Part shown: positions 1-9,413 of the stretch, piece after piece
Layout: each line of letters starts with the position of its first letter
How positions within the stretch are numbered: the stretch's first letter is position 1
Origin: Flavisphingomonas formosensis
GTDB lineage: Bacteria > Pseudomonadota > Alphaproteobacteria > Sphingomonadales > Sphingomonadaceae
Length of the DNA stretch: 64,000 bases
Direction: 5' to 3'
Assembly: GCF_009755815.1 (NCBI RefSeq)
Contig: NZ_WRPK01000001.1
Coordinates: forward strand, 62,001 to 126,000
The notes under the pieces: model-generated
Databases searched by the model: none
What the model saw: only the letters and a program-made list of their open reading frames with translations
What the model was told of the DNA's origin: nothing
Position numbers and translations under genes: made by a program

Positions 1-1527
1 AAAATCCAGGTGCAGGCGCGAGCCGAAGACGTCGCCTTTCACGGTGGTGCCGTTGATCGCCACCGGCGCCACGGCGAGCGGCGAGTTCAGCCCCTTGAAG
101 CGGACCCAGTTGAACATGAATTTGACGTTGCCATTCAGATACCAGTTCAGCGCGGTCGTCCAGCTCGTCGCTTCCCGGGTGAGCGGCGACAGATCATGGT
201 CGGTGAGATTGAGCTTGTCGTAGCGCAACGCGACCTCGAACGCGCCCCAATTGCCCTTTTGCGGGTTGAAATCGCGGAACGGCTTCAGGCGATCGACCAC
301 GCCGCCGCGGAAGCTGCGCGATTCGCCGGTCAGGAAGAAGCTGCCGAAGACGTAGAAGCCGTTGAAATGGAGATTGGTGTTGTTCGGGTTGCCGGCCTCG
401 AAGCGATTCAGCGTCAGATGGTCATATTCCCCCTGCACGGAGAAGGGGCCGTAGACGAACGCGGCCTCGCCGCCGACGAAGGTGGCGTTCTTGACGCCGG
501 TCTGCACGCCATTGGCCGGATTGGTTCCCGTGATCGAGACCGAGGTGATCAGGCCGCCATCGACGCGGCTGTTCGGCCGATCGCCGATCGTCAGGCTGTT
601 GGCGGCGAAATCGGTCACCTTGTAGCCCGACACGCCGACATGGACGAGACGGTTGGTGTCGTTGATCGGCTCCCACACGACGCGCCCGTTGAAGCCGTAG
701 GTCTCGCCCGGCGTCGTCGCATTGCGGTTCACCGCCTCGCCGGCGCCGAAGATGCCGACGGTCGCGTAGAGATGGTCGGTCGAATAAGCGAGCGTCGCGC
801 CGACGCGGCGCTCCGCACCCACCGCCCCGAAAGCGACATTGGCCATGCCGCGCTCGAGGAAGGTGTTGAACGCATCCGAGGTGTTGGCCTCGAGCCCGTA
901 AGGCGCCTTCTGCTGGCCGACGGTGATCGAAAGCTTCTTGAAGCCGTTATACTGGATATAGGCGTCGAGCAGATTGACGGCGTTGTTCACATATTCGGCT
1001 TCGACCCGGTAGGCGAAGGTACGGAAGGCAGTGCCTTCGAAGCCGAAGCGGCCGCGCCGGATCTGGGTGCCGTTGTTGAACTGATAACCGCCGGCCCGGC
1101 TGTTGTAGCCGGCATAGTCGAGCTCCAGCATGCCGCGCGGCTTGAAGGTGAAGTTGCCGCCGACATCGGACAGGGTGGGCGCCCAGGTGAACTGCACGGC
1201 CTTGGCGGCGCGCGTCTCCACCTTCTCGATGCGATCCTCGTTGAAGCGCGACTGCTCCTCCAGTTGCGCATTGCGCGCCTCGAGAGCCTTGATCTTCGCT
1301 TCCAGCGCGTTCAGCCGATCCAGCACCGGATCGCCGGTGGCGGCGACGGGCGCCGCTTCGGCCGGCTTGTCAGCGGGGGCGCGGGTGTCGATCTGCTGAT
1401 CGGACGTCGCCGGCTGCGTCTCGGCCGGCAGCGCGAAGGCGTCACCGGGATCCGGTTTATTTTGGGCAAGCGCCGGGGTTGCGGCGATGAGCGCCAGCGC
1501 GCTCACGCCGATGAGGCGTGCAGGCAT
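1..1527 (-). CDS. OprP/OprO-type outer-membrane porin (stop codon just outside window)
   Basis: Outer-membrane porin of the phosphate/pyrophosphate-selective OprP/OprO family; it should form a 16-stranded trimeric channel for small anions. A signal peptide (about residues 1-21, ending ATPALAQ) is followed by a low-complexity Ala/Pro linker and a short coiled coil (about residues 68-104, heptads around LDRLNALEAKIKALE) like the trimerising N-terminus of OprP-family porins. Then come the alternating beta strands of the barrel. The last visible residue is a Phe (RLHLDF), the usual C-terminal aromatic of outer-membrane barrels, so the stop most likely lies directly beyond base 1. ATG at 1527. It follows a sulfate-binding protein gene on the same strand, which suggests a role in sulfate or related oxyanion entry. 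Family is clear; substrate is inferred. Confidence 0.85.
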   Translation of the reverse strand, partial: MPARLIGVSALALIAATPALAQNKPDPGDAFALPAETQPATSDQQIDTRAPADKPAEAAPVAATGDPVLDRLNALEAKIKALEARNAQLEEQSRFNEDRIEKVETRAAKAVQFTWAPTLSDVGGNFTFKPRGMLELDYAGYNSRAGGYQFNNGTQIRRGRFGFEGTAFRTFAYRVEAEYVNNAVNLLDAYIQYNGFKKLSITVGQQKAPYGLEANTSDAFNTFLERGMANVAFGAVGAERRVGATLAYSTDHLYATVGIFGAGEAVNRNATTPGETYGFNGRVVWEPINDTNRLVHVGVSGYKVTDFAANSLTIGDRPNSRVDGGLITSVSITGTNPANGVQTGVKNATFVGGEAAFVYGPFSVQGEYDHLTLNRFEAGNPNNTNLHFNGFYVFGSFFLTGESRSFRGGVVDRLKPFRDFNPQKGNWGAFEVALRYDKLNLTDHDLSPLTREATSWTTALNWYLNGNVKFMFNWVRFKGLNSPLAVAPVAINGTTVKGDVFGSRLHLDF

Positions 1528-1618
1528 GGGTGGTCCTTCCCTGTTCGGCCGGTCGTTCGGCCTCGTTCCTTTGAACTCTTGGCCGGATACGGCGGCGGCC
1601 CCCGCACCCCCTTCATGC

Positions 1619-1644
1619 GGGCGGCCGCATCATGCCGGCCGCCC
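1619..1644. promoter_or_regulatory. Intercistronic GC-rich hairpin between sbp and porin
   Basis: Perfect 9-bp inverted repeat GGGCGGCCG / CGGCCGCCC with an 8-base loop lies between the sulfate-binding protein stop (1659) and the porin start (1527). No T tract follows on the minus strand, so it is not a classical terminator. It may stabilise the upstream mRNA or tune read-through into the porin gene. Function is inferred. Confidence 0.4.
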
Positions 1645-1658
1645 GTCGCGCCGGCGGT

Positions 1659-2681
1659 CTAGCGCTTGGCGTCTTCGAAGATCTGGTCGAAGAGGCCGCC
1701 ATCGTTGAAGTGGGTGGCTTGAGCCCGCTGCCATCCGCCGAAATTGCCGTCGATGGTGAGCAGCGTGACCTGCGGGAAGCGGCTGCGATATTTCGCCGCC
1801 ACCGAGGCGAGGCGAGGCCGATAATAGTTCTTGGCGATGATGTCCTGCGCCTCGGGCGAGTAGAGATATCTCAGATAGGCTTCCGCCACCTTGCGCGTGC
1901 CGTGCTTGTCGACATTCTTGTCGACCAAGGCGACGGGCGGTTCGGCCAGGATGGAGATGGAGGGCACGACAATGTCGAACTTGCCCTTGCCCAGCTCGTT
2001 CACCGCCAGGAACGCCTCATTCTCCCACGCGATCAGCACGTCGCCCTGGCCGCGCTGCACGAAGGTGGTGGTGGCGCCGCGCGCGCCGGAATCCAGCACC
2101 GGCACGTTGCGGAACAGCTTCTTCATATAATCGCGCGCCGCGGCATCGCTGCCGTATTTCTTCTTGGCATAGCCCCAGGCCGCGAGATAATTCCACCGCG
2201 CGCCGCCGCTCGTCTTGGGGTTCGGCGTGATCACCGCGACGCCCGGCCGGGCGAGATCGTCCCAATCCTTGATGCCCTTGGGATTGCCCTTGCGGACGAG
2301 GAAGACGATCGTCGAATAATAAGGCGCGCTGTTGAAGGGCAGGCGGGTCTGCCAGTTCGCCGGCAGCAGCTTCGCCTTGCTGGCGATCTCGTCGATGTCA
2401 TAGGCCAGCGCCAGCGTCACCACATCCGCAGGCAGCCCGTCGATCACCGATCGCGCCTGCTTGCCCGAACCGCCATGGCTCTGGCGGATCGTGACGGCAT
2501 CGCCGCCGGCGGCCTGCCAGCGCTTGGCGAAGGCGGCGTTGACGTCGCGATAGAGCTCGCGCGTCGGATCGTAGGACACGTTGAGCAGTTGCGACGGCGC
2601 GGCGATGGCCGCCGTCGTGGCGGTCGCGACAGTGGCGAAAGCCGCCAGCGCGCCCGCCAAATTCCGGATGAAAGGCCGCAT
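1659..2681 (-). CDS. sbp: Sulfate ABC transporter periplasmic substrate-binding protein
   Basis: Periplasmic sulfate (thiosulfate) receptor that delivers its ligand to a CysTWA-type ABC transporter. 340 residues, normal for Sbp/CysP. A Sec signal peptide (about 1-27) precedes the mature start [13 protein letters not shown], the standard Sbp opening. Other family signatures seen are [12 protein letters not shown] (anion-binding loop), [15 protein letters not shown], and [25 protein letters not shown] 2681 has a strong GAGGGGA ribosome-binding site. The porin follows 131 bp downstream on the same strand; the permease and ATPase genes are not in the window and could lie left of base 1. It diverges from the polyketide synthase cassette. 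Confidence 0.93.
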   Translation of the reverse strand: MRPFIRNLAGALAAFATVATATTAAIAAPSQLLNVSYDPTRELYRDVNAAFAKRWQAAGGDAVTIRQSHGGSGKQARSVIDGLPADVVTLALAYDIDEIASKAKLLPANWQTRLPFNSAPYYSTIVFLVRKGNPKGIKDWDDLARPGVAVITPNPKTSGGARWNYLAAWGYAKKKYGSDAAARDYMKKLFRNVPVLDSGARGATTTFVQRGQGDVLIAWENEAFLAVNELGKGKFDIVVPSISILAEPPVALVDKNVDKHGTRKVAEAYLRYLYSPEAQDIIAKNYYRPRLASVAAKYRSRFPQVTLLTIDGNFGGWQRAQATHFNDGGLFDQIFEDAKR

Positions 2682-2893
2682 GAAAATCCCCTCGATTTGA
2701 TGTTTCGATAATATTCAGAAACTCTACAGAAAAAATAGAGAAAAACTTGGGATGCCCGATAGCTCCCCTTTTGCGCCGTTCCAGCCTCTCGAATGGGCAA
2801 TGTCGACCGCGCGCACGCACGGGCGGAACCGTTGCCGTATCGCGCCGGTTCCAAGCAGGTTAGGATGGGCTGACGGGCGCTGGGACGGATGAC

Positions 2894-3958
2894 GTGAACG
2901 CTACGACGGCCTTCATCAACGCGATCGGCACCGCCGCCCCCGGGCACGACATCCACGCGGCTTTCATCGACTGGGCGGAGCCGCGCATCGACGACGATCG
3001 CGAACGCACGCTGTTCCGGCGCATGGCCGCGCGATCGGGCATCGATCATCGCTGGTCGGTGCTGCCGCCTACCCCGGAAGGCGGATCCCCCGTGGCGGAC
3101 GGCGGCTTTTACGAAGCGGAGCCGCTGCCGCCGACGTCCGCCCGCATGGCCCTGTACGCCGACGCGGCGCCTGGCCTCGCGCTGGAAGCGGTGGCCGCGC
3201 TGCGCAGCCGTGCGACGCTGGATGGCATCACCCATCTGGTGGTCGCGAGCTGCACCGGCTTCGTCGCGCCCGGAATCGACCAGATCATCGCCGCAAGGCT
3301 GGGCCTGCCCGACGATGTGGAACGCACCCTGATCGGTTTCATGGGCTGCTATGCCGCGGTCGCCGCGCTGCGGGTCGCGCGGCACATCGTGCGCTCCGAG
3401 CCGGATGCCCGCGTGCTGGTGATCGCCGTCGAGCTTTCGACCCTGCATCTCCAGCCGGAGATACGCATCGAACCGATGCTGGCCATGCTGCAATTCGGCG
3501 ACGGCGCCGCGGCGGCGCTGGTGAGCGCGGAGGCATCGGGCATCGCGATCGAGCGGTTCTTCGCGGCGACGCTTCCCGAATCGGCGGAACTGATTCGCTG
3601 GACGGTGGGCGACCAGGGATTCGCCATGCACCTTTCGGGCGAAGTACCGGGCCGGATCGGGCGGGCGCTGGGCGACGACGCCTTGCGCGCGCGGATCGGC
3701 GGCGGCCAGATCGATCACTGGGCGGTCCATGCCGGCGGCCGATCGATCCTCGATGCGGTGGAGCAGGCACTGGCGCTGCCGGCCACCGCGCTGGCCGCCT
3801 CGCGCGACATATTGCGCCGCTACGGCAACATGTCGTCGGCAACGCTGATGTTCGTGCTCGATTCGCTGATGGGCGCGAGCCGCATCGAGGACGGCGTGGC
3901 CGTGGCGTTCGGGCCGGGCCTCGCCATGGAAGGCTTTCGCTTCCGGACCGCGTCATGA
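2894..3958 (+). CDS. Type III polyketide synthase (chalcone/stilbene synthase superfamily)
   Basis: Homodimeric ketosynthase that condenses an acyl-CoA starter with malonyl-CoA units and cyclises the product, giving an alkylresorcinol, alkylpyrone or similar. 354 residues, typical of bacterial type III PKS. The catalytic triad is visible: Cys152 (FMGCYAAVAALR), His279 (WAVHAGGRSILD) and Asn312 (RRYGNMSSAT). The loop LQFGDGAAAALV (about 199-210) and the GPGLAMEGF motif near the C-terminus are also conserved. Start is GTG at 2894 after a GGGACGG ribosome-binding site. The stop overlaps the following methyltransferase start by 4 bp (ATGA), so the enzymes are translationally coupled. The order PKS-methyltransferase-flavoprotein resembles the srsABC phenolic-lipid operon of Streptomyces. 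Starter unit and ring type cannot be read from the sequence. Confidence 0.92.
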   Translation: MNATTAFINAIGTAAPGHDIHAAFIDWAEPRIDDDRERTLFRRMAARSGIDHRWSVLPPTPEGGSPVADGGFYEAEPLPPTSARMALYADAAPGLALEAVAALRSRATLDGITHLVVASCTGFVAPGIDQIIAARLGLPDDVERTLIGFMGCYAAVAALRVARHIVRSEPDARVLVIAVELSTLHLQPEIRIEPMLAMLQFGDGAAAALVSAEASGIAIERFFAATLPESAELIRWTVGDQGFAMHLSGEVPGRIGRALGDDALRARIGGGQIDHWAVHAGGRSILDAVEQALALPATALAASRDILRRYGNMSSATLMFVLDSLMGASRIEDGVAVAFGPGLAMEGFRFRTAS

Positions 3959-4653
3959 CCGGCCTGGCCGTCCGCTCGCGCCAGGACGAGCAGATGGACG
4001 CGGAAGATCTGGATGCCGCGACCTATGCCGCCGTTCTGACCGATCTCGCCAAGGTCAACCGCCTGACCTTCACCGCCCGCCCCATCCTCGCCTTTCTGGC
4101 GCGCGCGACACGCGAGCGGCCGGCCTTCCGGCTGCTCGACGTCGGCTTCGGCGATGGCGACCTCCTCCGCACGATAGAAAGCTGGGCCGGCAAGCGCGGA
4201 TTGGAGGCCGAACTGGTCGGCATCGATCTCAATCCCCGCAGCGCACCGGTCGCCCGCGCGGCCACACCGGCCGCGTCGCGCATCGACTATCGCACCGGCG
4301 ACTGCTTTGATCTCGCCGGCGATGGCTATGACTTCATCGTCAGCAGCCAGGTCACGCATCATATGAGCGACGACCAGCTCTTCGCCTTCCTGCAGTTCAT
4401 GGAGCGGGAAGCGCGCGCCGGCTGGTTCGTCTGCGATCTGCATCGGCATGGCTTCGCCTATCGCGGCTATCCGCTGCTCGCCCGGCTGATGGGCTGGCAC
4501 CGGATCGTGCGCGAGGACGGCCAGCTTTCGATCGCCCGCAGCTTCCGCCCGGCCGAATGGCGCGCGATCCTCGCCGAAGCGGGTCTGGAAGCCGCAGCGC
4601 CGCGAATCTTCCGGGCCTTTCCCTTCCGCCTGTGCGTCGAACGGCTGCGCTGA
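3955..4653 (+). CDS. Class I SAM-dependent methyltransferase, PKS-associated
   Basis: Cytosolic SAM-dependent methyltransferase, probably O- or C-methylating the polyketide made by the preceding enzyme. 232 residues. Motif I is LLDVGFGDGDLL (about residues 59-70). An acidic residue ends the next strand (VGIDLNPRSAP), and RIDYRTGDCFDL plus FIVSSQVTHHMSDDQL give the later Rossmann motifs. The HH dipeptide after motif IV resembles other small-molecule methyltransferases. Start ATG 3955 overlaps the PKS stop by 4 bp; its 3' end overlaps the following flavoprotein start by about 22 bp. Overlap on both sides argues for one transcript and one pathway. The methyl acceptor is not known. Confidence 0.85.
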   Translation: MTGLAVRSRQDEQMDAEDLDAATYAAVLTDLAKVNRLTFTARPILAFLARATRERPAFRLLDVGFGDGDLLRTIESWAGKRGLEAELVGIDLNPRSAPVARAATPAASRIDYRTGDCFDLAGDGYDFIVSSQVTHHMSDDQLFAFLQFMEREARAGWFVCDLHRHGFAYRGYPLLARLMGWHRIVREDGQLSIARSFRPAEWRAILAEAGLEAAAPRIFRAFPFRLCVERLR

Positions 4654-5756
4654 TCGCCGGCGGCGGCCCGGCCGGGGCGGCCGCCGCGATCGCGCTGGCG
4701 CGGCAGGGGCTGCGGCCCGTGCTGCTCGAGCGCGAGCGGGAGGCGCGAGACATTGTCTGCGGAGGGTTCCTCGGCTGGGATGCGCTCGAGCAGCTCGGCG
4801 CGCTCGGGATCGACGCGGCGGCGCTCGGCGCGCGTCCGATCGAGCGGATGCGACTCGTCGCAGGGACGTCCGAAGCGGCGGCGCCGCTACCCGGGCGGGC
4901 GGCCGGACTCAGCCGCCGAACGCTCGATACCGCGCTGCTGCGCGCCGCAGCCGATGCCGGCGCCGGGCTGGAAGGGGGCGTCCGGCTGCGCAGCGCCGAC
5001 GACGAGCGCCTGCGGGTCGCGCTGGCCGACGGCGCCGAGTTCGGCTGCGGAGCGCTGTTCCTCGCCACCGGCAAGCATGAGCTGCGCGGTCTCGCACGAC
5101 CCCACGGCCGCCCGCCGGAAGCGCTCGCGATCGGGCTGCGGACGACGCTGGCCGGATCCGCCGCGCTGGAACGCATGCTTGCAGGGGTGATCGAGCTGCA
5201 TCTGTTCGACGGCGGCTATGCCGGCCTGCTGCTGCAGGAGGATGGCCGGGCGAATCTCTGCCTCTCCGTCTCGGCGGCGCGATTCGCCGGCCTCACTCCC
5301 GGACGGCTGCTCGAAGATATCGCGGCGGAGGCGCCCTTGCTCGCTGCCCGGATCGGGGCGGCGGCGGGAATCGGGGGTTGGAGCGCGGTTGCCGGCGTGC
5401 CTTATGGCTGGCGCGCCCGCACCGGCTCGAGCGGGCTCTTCCGGATCGGCGACCAGGCAGCCGTGATCGCGTCGCTGGCGGGAGACGGCATCGCCATCGC
5501 GCTCTCCAGCGGACAGCTCGCTGCAACGTCCCTGCTCCGCGACGGGCCGGAAGGCGCCATCGGCTTCCAGGCGCGATTCGGCCGCCGGGTCGCCCTTCCG
5601 CTCGCCATCGCCGGGATTCTCAGGACCATCGCCGAGCGCCGCCCGCGGCTCCGTGCCGGGCTGCTGTCACTCTTTCGCCACGCTCCCGGACTTACCGGCA
5701 TAGGGGCGCGGCTGACTCGGGCGGGGACGCCGCCAAATCCCCTTTCGGGCCATTGA
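4632..5756 (+). CDS. FAD-dependent oxidoreductase (geranylgeranyl-reductase/aromatic hydroxylase type), PKS-associated
   Basis: Flavoprotein expected to hydroxylate or oxidise the polyketide ring. The N-terminal dinucleotide-binding motif [20 protein letters not shown] sits at about residues 6-25, and a second FAD contact [22 protein letters not shown] (GD motif) lies near residue 270. Both are as in the geranylgeranyl reductase / PHBH-like superfamily. I place the start at GTG 4632, 22 bp inside the methyltransferase, because it puts the Rossmann motif at the N-terminus; an upstream ATG at 4557 would add 25 unlikely residues. About 374 residues. It completes a PKS-methyltransferase-flavoprotein trio like SrsA-SrsB-SrsC. 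A lipid reductase role is the main alternative. Confidence 0.82.
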   Translation: MRRTAALIAGGGPAGAAAAIALARQGLRPVLLEREREARDIVCGGFLGWDALEQLGALGIDAAALGARPIERMRLVAGTSEAAAPLPGRAAGLSRRTLDTALLRAAADAGAGLEGGVRLRSADDERLRVALADGAEFGCGALFLATGKHELRGLARPHGRPPEALAIGLRTTLAGSAALERMLAGVIELHLFDGGYAGLLLQEDGRANLCLSVSAARFAGLTPGRLLEDIAAEAPLLAARIGAAAGIGGWSAVAGVPYGWRARTGSSGLFRIGDQAAVIASLAGDGIAIALSSGQLAATSLLRDGPEGAIGFQARFGRRVALPLAIAGILRTIAERRPRLRAGLLSLFRHAPGLTGIGARLTRAGTPPNPLSGH

Positions 5757-5787
5757 CCGGCCGCTGGGCGCGACACACATTTCGGCG

Positions 5788-6189
5788 ATGGACCGAATCG
5801 ATCTGCCCGAGAAGGAATGGCGAAAGCGCCTCTCGCCGCAACAATATCACGTCCTACGCGAGGCCGGGACGGAGCCCGCCTTCACCGGCCGCTACTGGAA
5901 CAATCACGAAGACGGAATCTATCGCTGCGCCGGCTGTGGCGCGCGGCTGTTCGACAGCGGCACCAAATATGATTCCGGCTCCGGCTGGCCGAGCTTCACA
6001 GAACCGGTGGCCCGGCAGGTGGTGACCGAACATGCGGACACCAGCCACGGCATGCGCCGCGTGGAAGTGCGCTGCGCCAAGTGCGACGGGCACCTCGGCC
6101 ACGTCTTCCCGGATGGACCCGGCCCGGAGGGGCTGCGCTACTGCATGAATTCGGCCTCGCTCGACTTTCGCGCCCGCGGGAAGGAATAA
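5788..6189 (+). CDS. msrB: Peptide-methionine (R)-S-oxide reductase
   Basis: Reduces methionine-R-sulfoxide in oxidised proteins using thioredoxin. 133 residues, the standard single-domain MsrB. Two zinc CxxC pairs are seen, Cys47/Cys50 (CAGCGARLF) and Cys96/Cys99 ([12 protein letters not shown]). The substrate-binding stretch SGSGWPSF and catalytic Cys119 in [11 protein letters not shown] are intact. No signal peptide, so cytosolic. It lies 31 bp after the polyketide cassette on the same strand and may be co-transcribed, though a functional link is not evident. Confidence 0.95.
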   Translation: MDRIDLPEKEWRKRLSPQQYHVLREAGTEPAFTGRYWNNHEDGIYRCAGCGARLFDSGTKYDSGSGWPSFTEPVARQVVTEHADTSHGMRRVEVRCAKCDGHLGHVFPDGPGPEGLRYCMNSASLDFRARGKE

Positions 6190-6269
6190 GCTGCCCGCTT
6201 CCCGGGACGGCGTGCACACGCATCCGCTTGTGACGCCACGCGATCCGGCGTAATCGGTCGCTTCGAACG

Positions 6270-8297
6270 ATGGCATCCGAACAGCAACGCTCCCCCAAAA
6301 GCCCCATCTGGCGAGCCGTCGTGACGACCGGCAAGGCCATTGTCGTGGCCGGTCTCCTGGCGCTGATCGCGCTCGTCGTCGCGGTGTTCATCGCGACGGC
6401 GCAGCTGCCCAATTATCAGGAGCTCAAATCCTCGCCCAACGGGCAGATGGTGCGGGTGCACGCCGCCGACGGCACGGTGATCGTCTCGCTCGGGCCGAGC
6501 TATGGCCAGTGGCTGACCTACGACCAGATTCCCGACGTCATGCGCAATGCCATGATCGCGGTGGAGGATCGCCGGTTCGAGATGCATCCGGGAGTCGATC
6601 CCGTCGGCATGGCGCGCGCCGCCTATGTGAACGTGCGCACCGGCCATAATGTGCAGGGCGCGTCGACGATCACGCAGCAGCTGGCCCGGAACATCTTCCT
6701 GACCAACCAGCGCACCTTCGCGCGCAAGTTCCGCGAGATGATCCTGGCGCTGGCGCTGGAGCGCAAGTTCAGCAAGCATGAGATTCTCGAGCTCTATCTG
6801 AACCGCGTCTATTTCGGCGGCGGCGCCTATGGCGTCGATGCGGCCTCGCGGCGATTCTTCGGCCATAGCGCCAACCATCTCTCGCTTGCCGAGGCCGCCA
6901 TCATCGCCGGGCTGGTCAAGGCCCCGTCGCATTATTCGCCGACTGCCGATGCCGAGGCCGCGATCGGCCGCGCCAAGGTGGTGATCTCGACCATGCTGGA
7001 CGCGGGCCGCGTCACCCAGGCGGAAGCGGCCGCCGCGGATCCCGCGGGCGTGACGCTGGCGCCCGAGGGCAGCCAGAACAGCGTCCGCTACTTCACCGAC
7101 TGGGCGCTCGCGCAGCTCGACACGCTGATCGACGAGACGGTGCAGCCGATCGACGTCTGGACGACGCTGGATCTCGGCATGCAGCATGCCGCCGACGCCG
7201 CGATCCGCGCCAATGCGCCCGCCGGTGCGCAGGGTGCGCTGGTCTCGCTGGATCGCGACGGCGCGGTGCGCGCGATGGTGGGCGGCAAGGACTATGTCTC
7301 GTCTATCTACAACCGCGCGACCCAGGCCGTCCGCCAGCCGGGCTCGGCCTTCAAGCTGTTCGTCTATCTCGCCGCATTGGAAGCCGGCCACACGCCGAGC
7401 GACACGATCGTCGACGAACCGGTGACGATCAACGGCTGGAGCCCGCGCAACAGCTCCGGCCGCTTCTCCGGCGCGATCGACATCCGCACCGCCTTCGCTT
7501 TCTCGATCAACACGGTGGCGACCAAGCTCGGTGCCGAAGTCGGTTTCAGCACGGTTGCCGACATGGCGCGCCGCTTCGGCATCACCACGCCGGTGAACAC
7601 CCATCCCTCGATGGTGCTCGGCACCTCCGACGTCCGCCTGATCGACATGACCCGCGCCTTCGCCTCGGTGGCGCGCAAGGGCGTGATGGTGACGCCCTAC
7701 GCGATCCTCAAGGTGACGACCGCCGACGGCGAGCTGCTCTACCAGCACAAGGTGGACGATAGCCGCGTGCTCGTGGCCCCCGGCGTCGCTGCCGAGATGA
7801 CCGACCTGCTGCAGACCGCGGTCAATACCGGCACCGGCCGCGCCGCGCAGATCGGGCGTCCGGTCGCGGGCAAGACCGGCACCACCTCGTCCAACAAGGA
7901 TGGCTGGTTCCTGGGATTCTCCAGCGGCATCACGACCGGCGTCTGGATGGGCCGCGACGATGCCAAGCCGGTGCGCGGCCTGCAGGGCGGCCATGCCCCG
8001 GCGGCGGCCTTCCACGATTTCATGATGGTGGCGGTCGCGAAACGTCCGGTCGAACAATTCGATACGCAGGTCACCTTGCCGGAATGGCAGCTAGAGCCTG
8101 ACGACGAGGCCTATTTCGGCCATCCCGACAACGGCCAGATGGTCGACCCCGACGGCATGGCTCCGCCGAGCCAGCAGCCCGACGACCAGCCCCCGCCCGG
8201 CAGCGACTATGAGACGCCGCCGGACAAGCTGGATCAGCATTGGCTGGATGGCGTCCTGGGACGCGACCGTTCGGGTCAGGAACGACCCAGGCAATAG
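6270..8297 (+). CDS. Penicillin-binding protein 1A family bifunctional transglycosylase/transpeptidase
   Basis: Class A PBP that polymerises and crosslinks peptidoglycan. 675 residues. One N-terminal membrane anchor (about 22-44) is followed by the GT51 domain with catalytic Glu99 in AVEDRRFEMHPGVD, then GASTITQQLARN, RKFREMILALALE and LELYLNRVYFGGGAYGV. The transpeptidase domain has SxxK at Ser359 (PGSAFK), SIN at 412-414 and KTG at 535-537. The C-terminal tail (after about 610) is acidic and proline-rich. It lacks the long insert between the domains found in E. coli PBP1A and is closer to the shorter PBP1A/2D-like forms. ATG 6270. Confidence 0.94.
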   Translation: MASEQQRSPKSPIWRAVVTTGKAIVVAGLLALIALVVAVFIATAQLPNYQELKSSPNGQMVRVHAADGTVIVSLGPSYGQWLTYDQIPDVMRNAMIAVEDRRFEMHPGVDPVGMARAAYVNVRTGHNVQGASTITQQLARNIFLTNQRTFARKFREMILALALERKFSKHEILELYLNRVYFGGGAYGVDAASRRFFGHSANHLSLAEAAIIAGLVKAPSHYSPTADAEAAIGRAKVVISTMLDAGRVTQAEAAAADPAGVTLAPEGSQNSVRYFTDWALAQLDTLIDETVQPIDVWTTLDLGMQHAADAAIRANAPAGAQGALVSLDRDGAVRAMVGGKDYVSSIYNRATQAVRQPGSAFKLFVYLAALEAGHTPSDTIVDEPVTINGWSPRNSSGRFSGAIDIRTAFAFSINTVATKLGAEVGFSTVADMARRFGITTPVNTHPSMVLGTSDVRLIDMTRAFASVARKGVMVTPYAILKVTTADGELLYQHKVDDSRVLVAPGVAAEMTDLLQTAVNTGTGRAAQIGRPVAGKTGTTSSNKDGWFLGFSSGITTGVWMGRDDAKPVRGLQGGHAPAAAFHDFMMVAVAKRPVEQFDTQVTLPEWQLEPDDEAYFGHPDNGQMVDPDGMAPPSQQPDDQPPPGSDYETPPDKLDQHWLDGVLGRDRSGQERPRQ

Positions 8298-9013
8298 AGC
8301 GACGGGCCGTGCGTACGCAGCCAGCGGCGCTCGGCGACCGGCTCCCGCCCGAAGAGCCTGGCGACCGCAGCGTGAAAGCGCGGGCTGTGATCCATATGGA
8401 GGCGATGGGCCACCTCATGGGCCACGGTGGCGCGCAGCACGTCGGCCGGCGCCAATATCAGCCGCCAGCTATAGCGGATGTCGCCGGTCGACGAGCAGCT
8501 TCCCCAGCGCGCGCGCGGATCGCCGATCGACACCCGCCCGACCGTGACCCCCGCCGTTTCAGCGCAGGCGCGAGTCTCCCGCTCCAGCCGCTCCAGCGCC
8601 TCGCGCTTGAGCCAGCGCAGGACGCGCGGCTCGAGCGATTCCTCCGCGCCGCCGAGCACCAGCCGGTCGCCCTCACGCCGCACCGTGCGCGGCGCGCCGG
8701 CCGACCAAGTGACCGTGAGCAGTCCGCCCTCGAACGGAATCGCCGCGCCGTTGCGGATCGGATGGGGAGCAGGAACCCCTTCGAGGGCCCGCTCGATCCA
8801 TTCGCGCTTGCCCTCGACCCATTTGAGCGCCGGCTTCAGCGCCGCCCGCTTCGGCAGGCTCAGGCGGACGGTGCCATCCCGCGGATCGACACTGAGCCGC
8901 ATGCTGCGCGCCTGCGCCATCCGGCGCACGACGAGAGGCCGCTCCCGCCCCCCGCCGCGAAAGACCAGTTCAGAGCTTGCGGTCGACAAGGTGATTCTCG
9001 AAGTCCCCCGCAT
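8276..9013 (-). CDS. YgjP/UPF0758-unrelated zinc metallopeptidase domain protein (DUF45/SprT-like)
   Basis: Putative zinc metallopeptidase of the YgjP-like (DUF45) family. The active-site helix VAHEVAHRLHMDHSPRFH (HExxH-type, about residue 190 on) is followed by the third ligand region. RWGSCSSTGDIRYSWRLILAP just before it is a strong family signature. The N-terminal half is the beta-rich RSMRLSVDPRDGTVRLSLP region usual for this family. I favour ATG 9013 (about 245 residues); an ATG at 9049 is possible but deepens the overlap with the upstream gene. The 3' end runs 22 bp into the convergent PBP gene. Physiological substrate unknown. Confidence 0.82.
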   Translation of the reverse strand: MRGTSRITLSTASSELVFRGGGRERPLVVRRMAQARSMRLSVDPRDGTVRLSLPKRAALKPALKWVEGKREWIERALEGVPAPHPIRNGAAIPFEGGLLTVTWSAGAPRTVRREGDRLVLGGAEESLEPRVLRWLKREALERLERETRACAETAGVTVGRVSIGDPRARWGSCSSTGDIRYSWRLILAPADVLRATVAHEVAHRLHMDHSPRFHAAVARLFGREPVAERRWLRTHGPSLYCLGRS

Positions 9014-9413
9014 CGTCCTCCGAGATCGTCCAACCCCGCACCGATTCACCCGCGCGATGCACCGACTCGGGATCGCCGCTGATCAGCGGATGCCAGTCGG
9101 GCAGGGATTCGCCGTCGGCCAGCAGCCGATAGGCACAGGTCGACGGCAGCCAATCGAGCTGGCGCAGCTTGGCAGGGGTCAGCCGCACGCACTCCGGCAC
9201 ATAGGCATGGCGATGCTTGTAATCCGAACAGCGCCCCGTGCGCCGATCGAGCAGGCGGCAGGCGATGTTGGTGGGATAGAGATCGCCGGTCTCCTCATCT
9301 TCCAGCTTATGCAGGCAGCATTTGCCACAGCCGTCGCACAGCGCCTCCCACTCGGTGCGATTCATCGCATCGAGCGACTTGGTCTCCCAGAAGCGCGGGC
9401 TCAATGCACCCAT
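8970..9413 (-). CDS. YcgN/YkgJ-family cysteine cluster protein (UPF0260)
   Basis: Small cytosolic protein of the UPF0260/YcgN family with a Zn/Fe-chelating cysteine cluster. 147 residues. The core is LCDGCGKCCLHKLED (CxxCxxCC), followed by NIACRLLDRRTGRCSDYKHRH and VPECVRLTP, and then TCAYRLLADGESLPDWHPL near the middle; all conserved cysteines are present. Biochemical role is not established for the family. Its start overlaps the SCO1 gene stop by 13 bp and its end overlaps the peptidase gene, so the three minus-strand genes probably share a transcript. Confidence 0.92.
   Translation of the reverse strand: MGALSPRFWETKSLDAMNRTEWEALCDGCGKCCLHKLEDEETGDLYPTNIACRLLDRRTGRCSDYKHRHAYVPECVRLTPAKLRQLDWLPSTCAYRLLADGESLPDWHPLISGDPESVHRAGESVRGWTISEDDAGDFENHLVDRKL

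Noticed and set aside
10-1662. 550-codon plus-strand ORF over the porin
   Set aside because: Antisense shadow in high-GC DNA; the minus strand has a full porin with signal peptide and C-terminal Phe.
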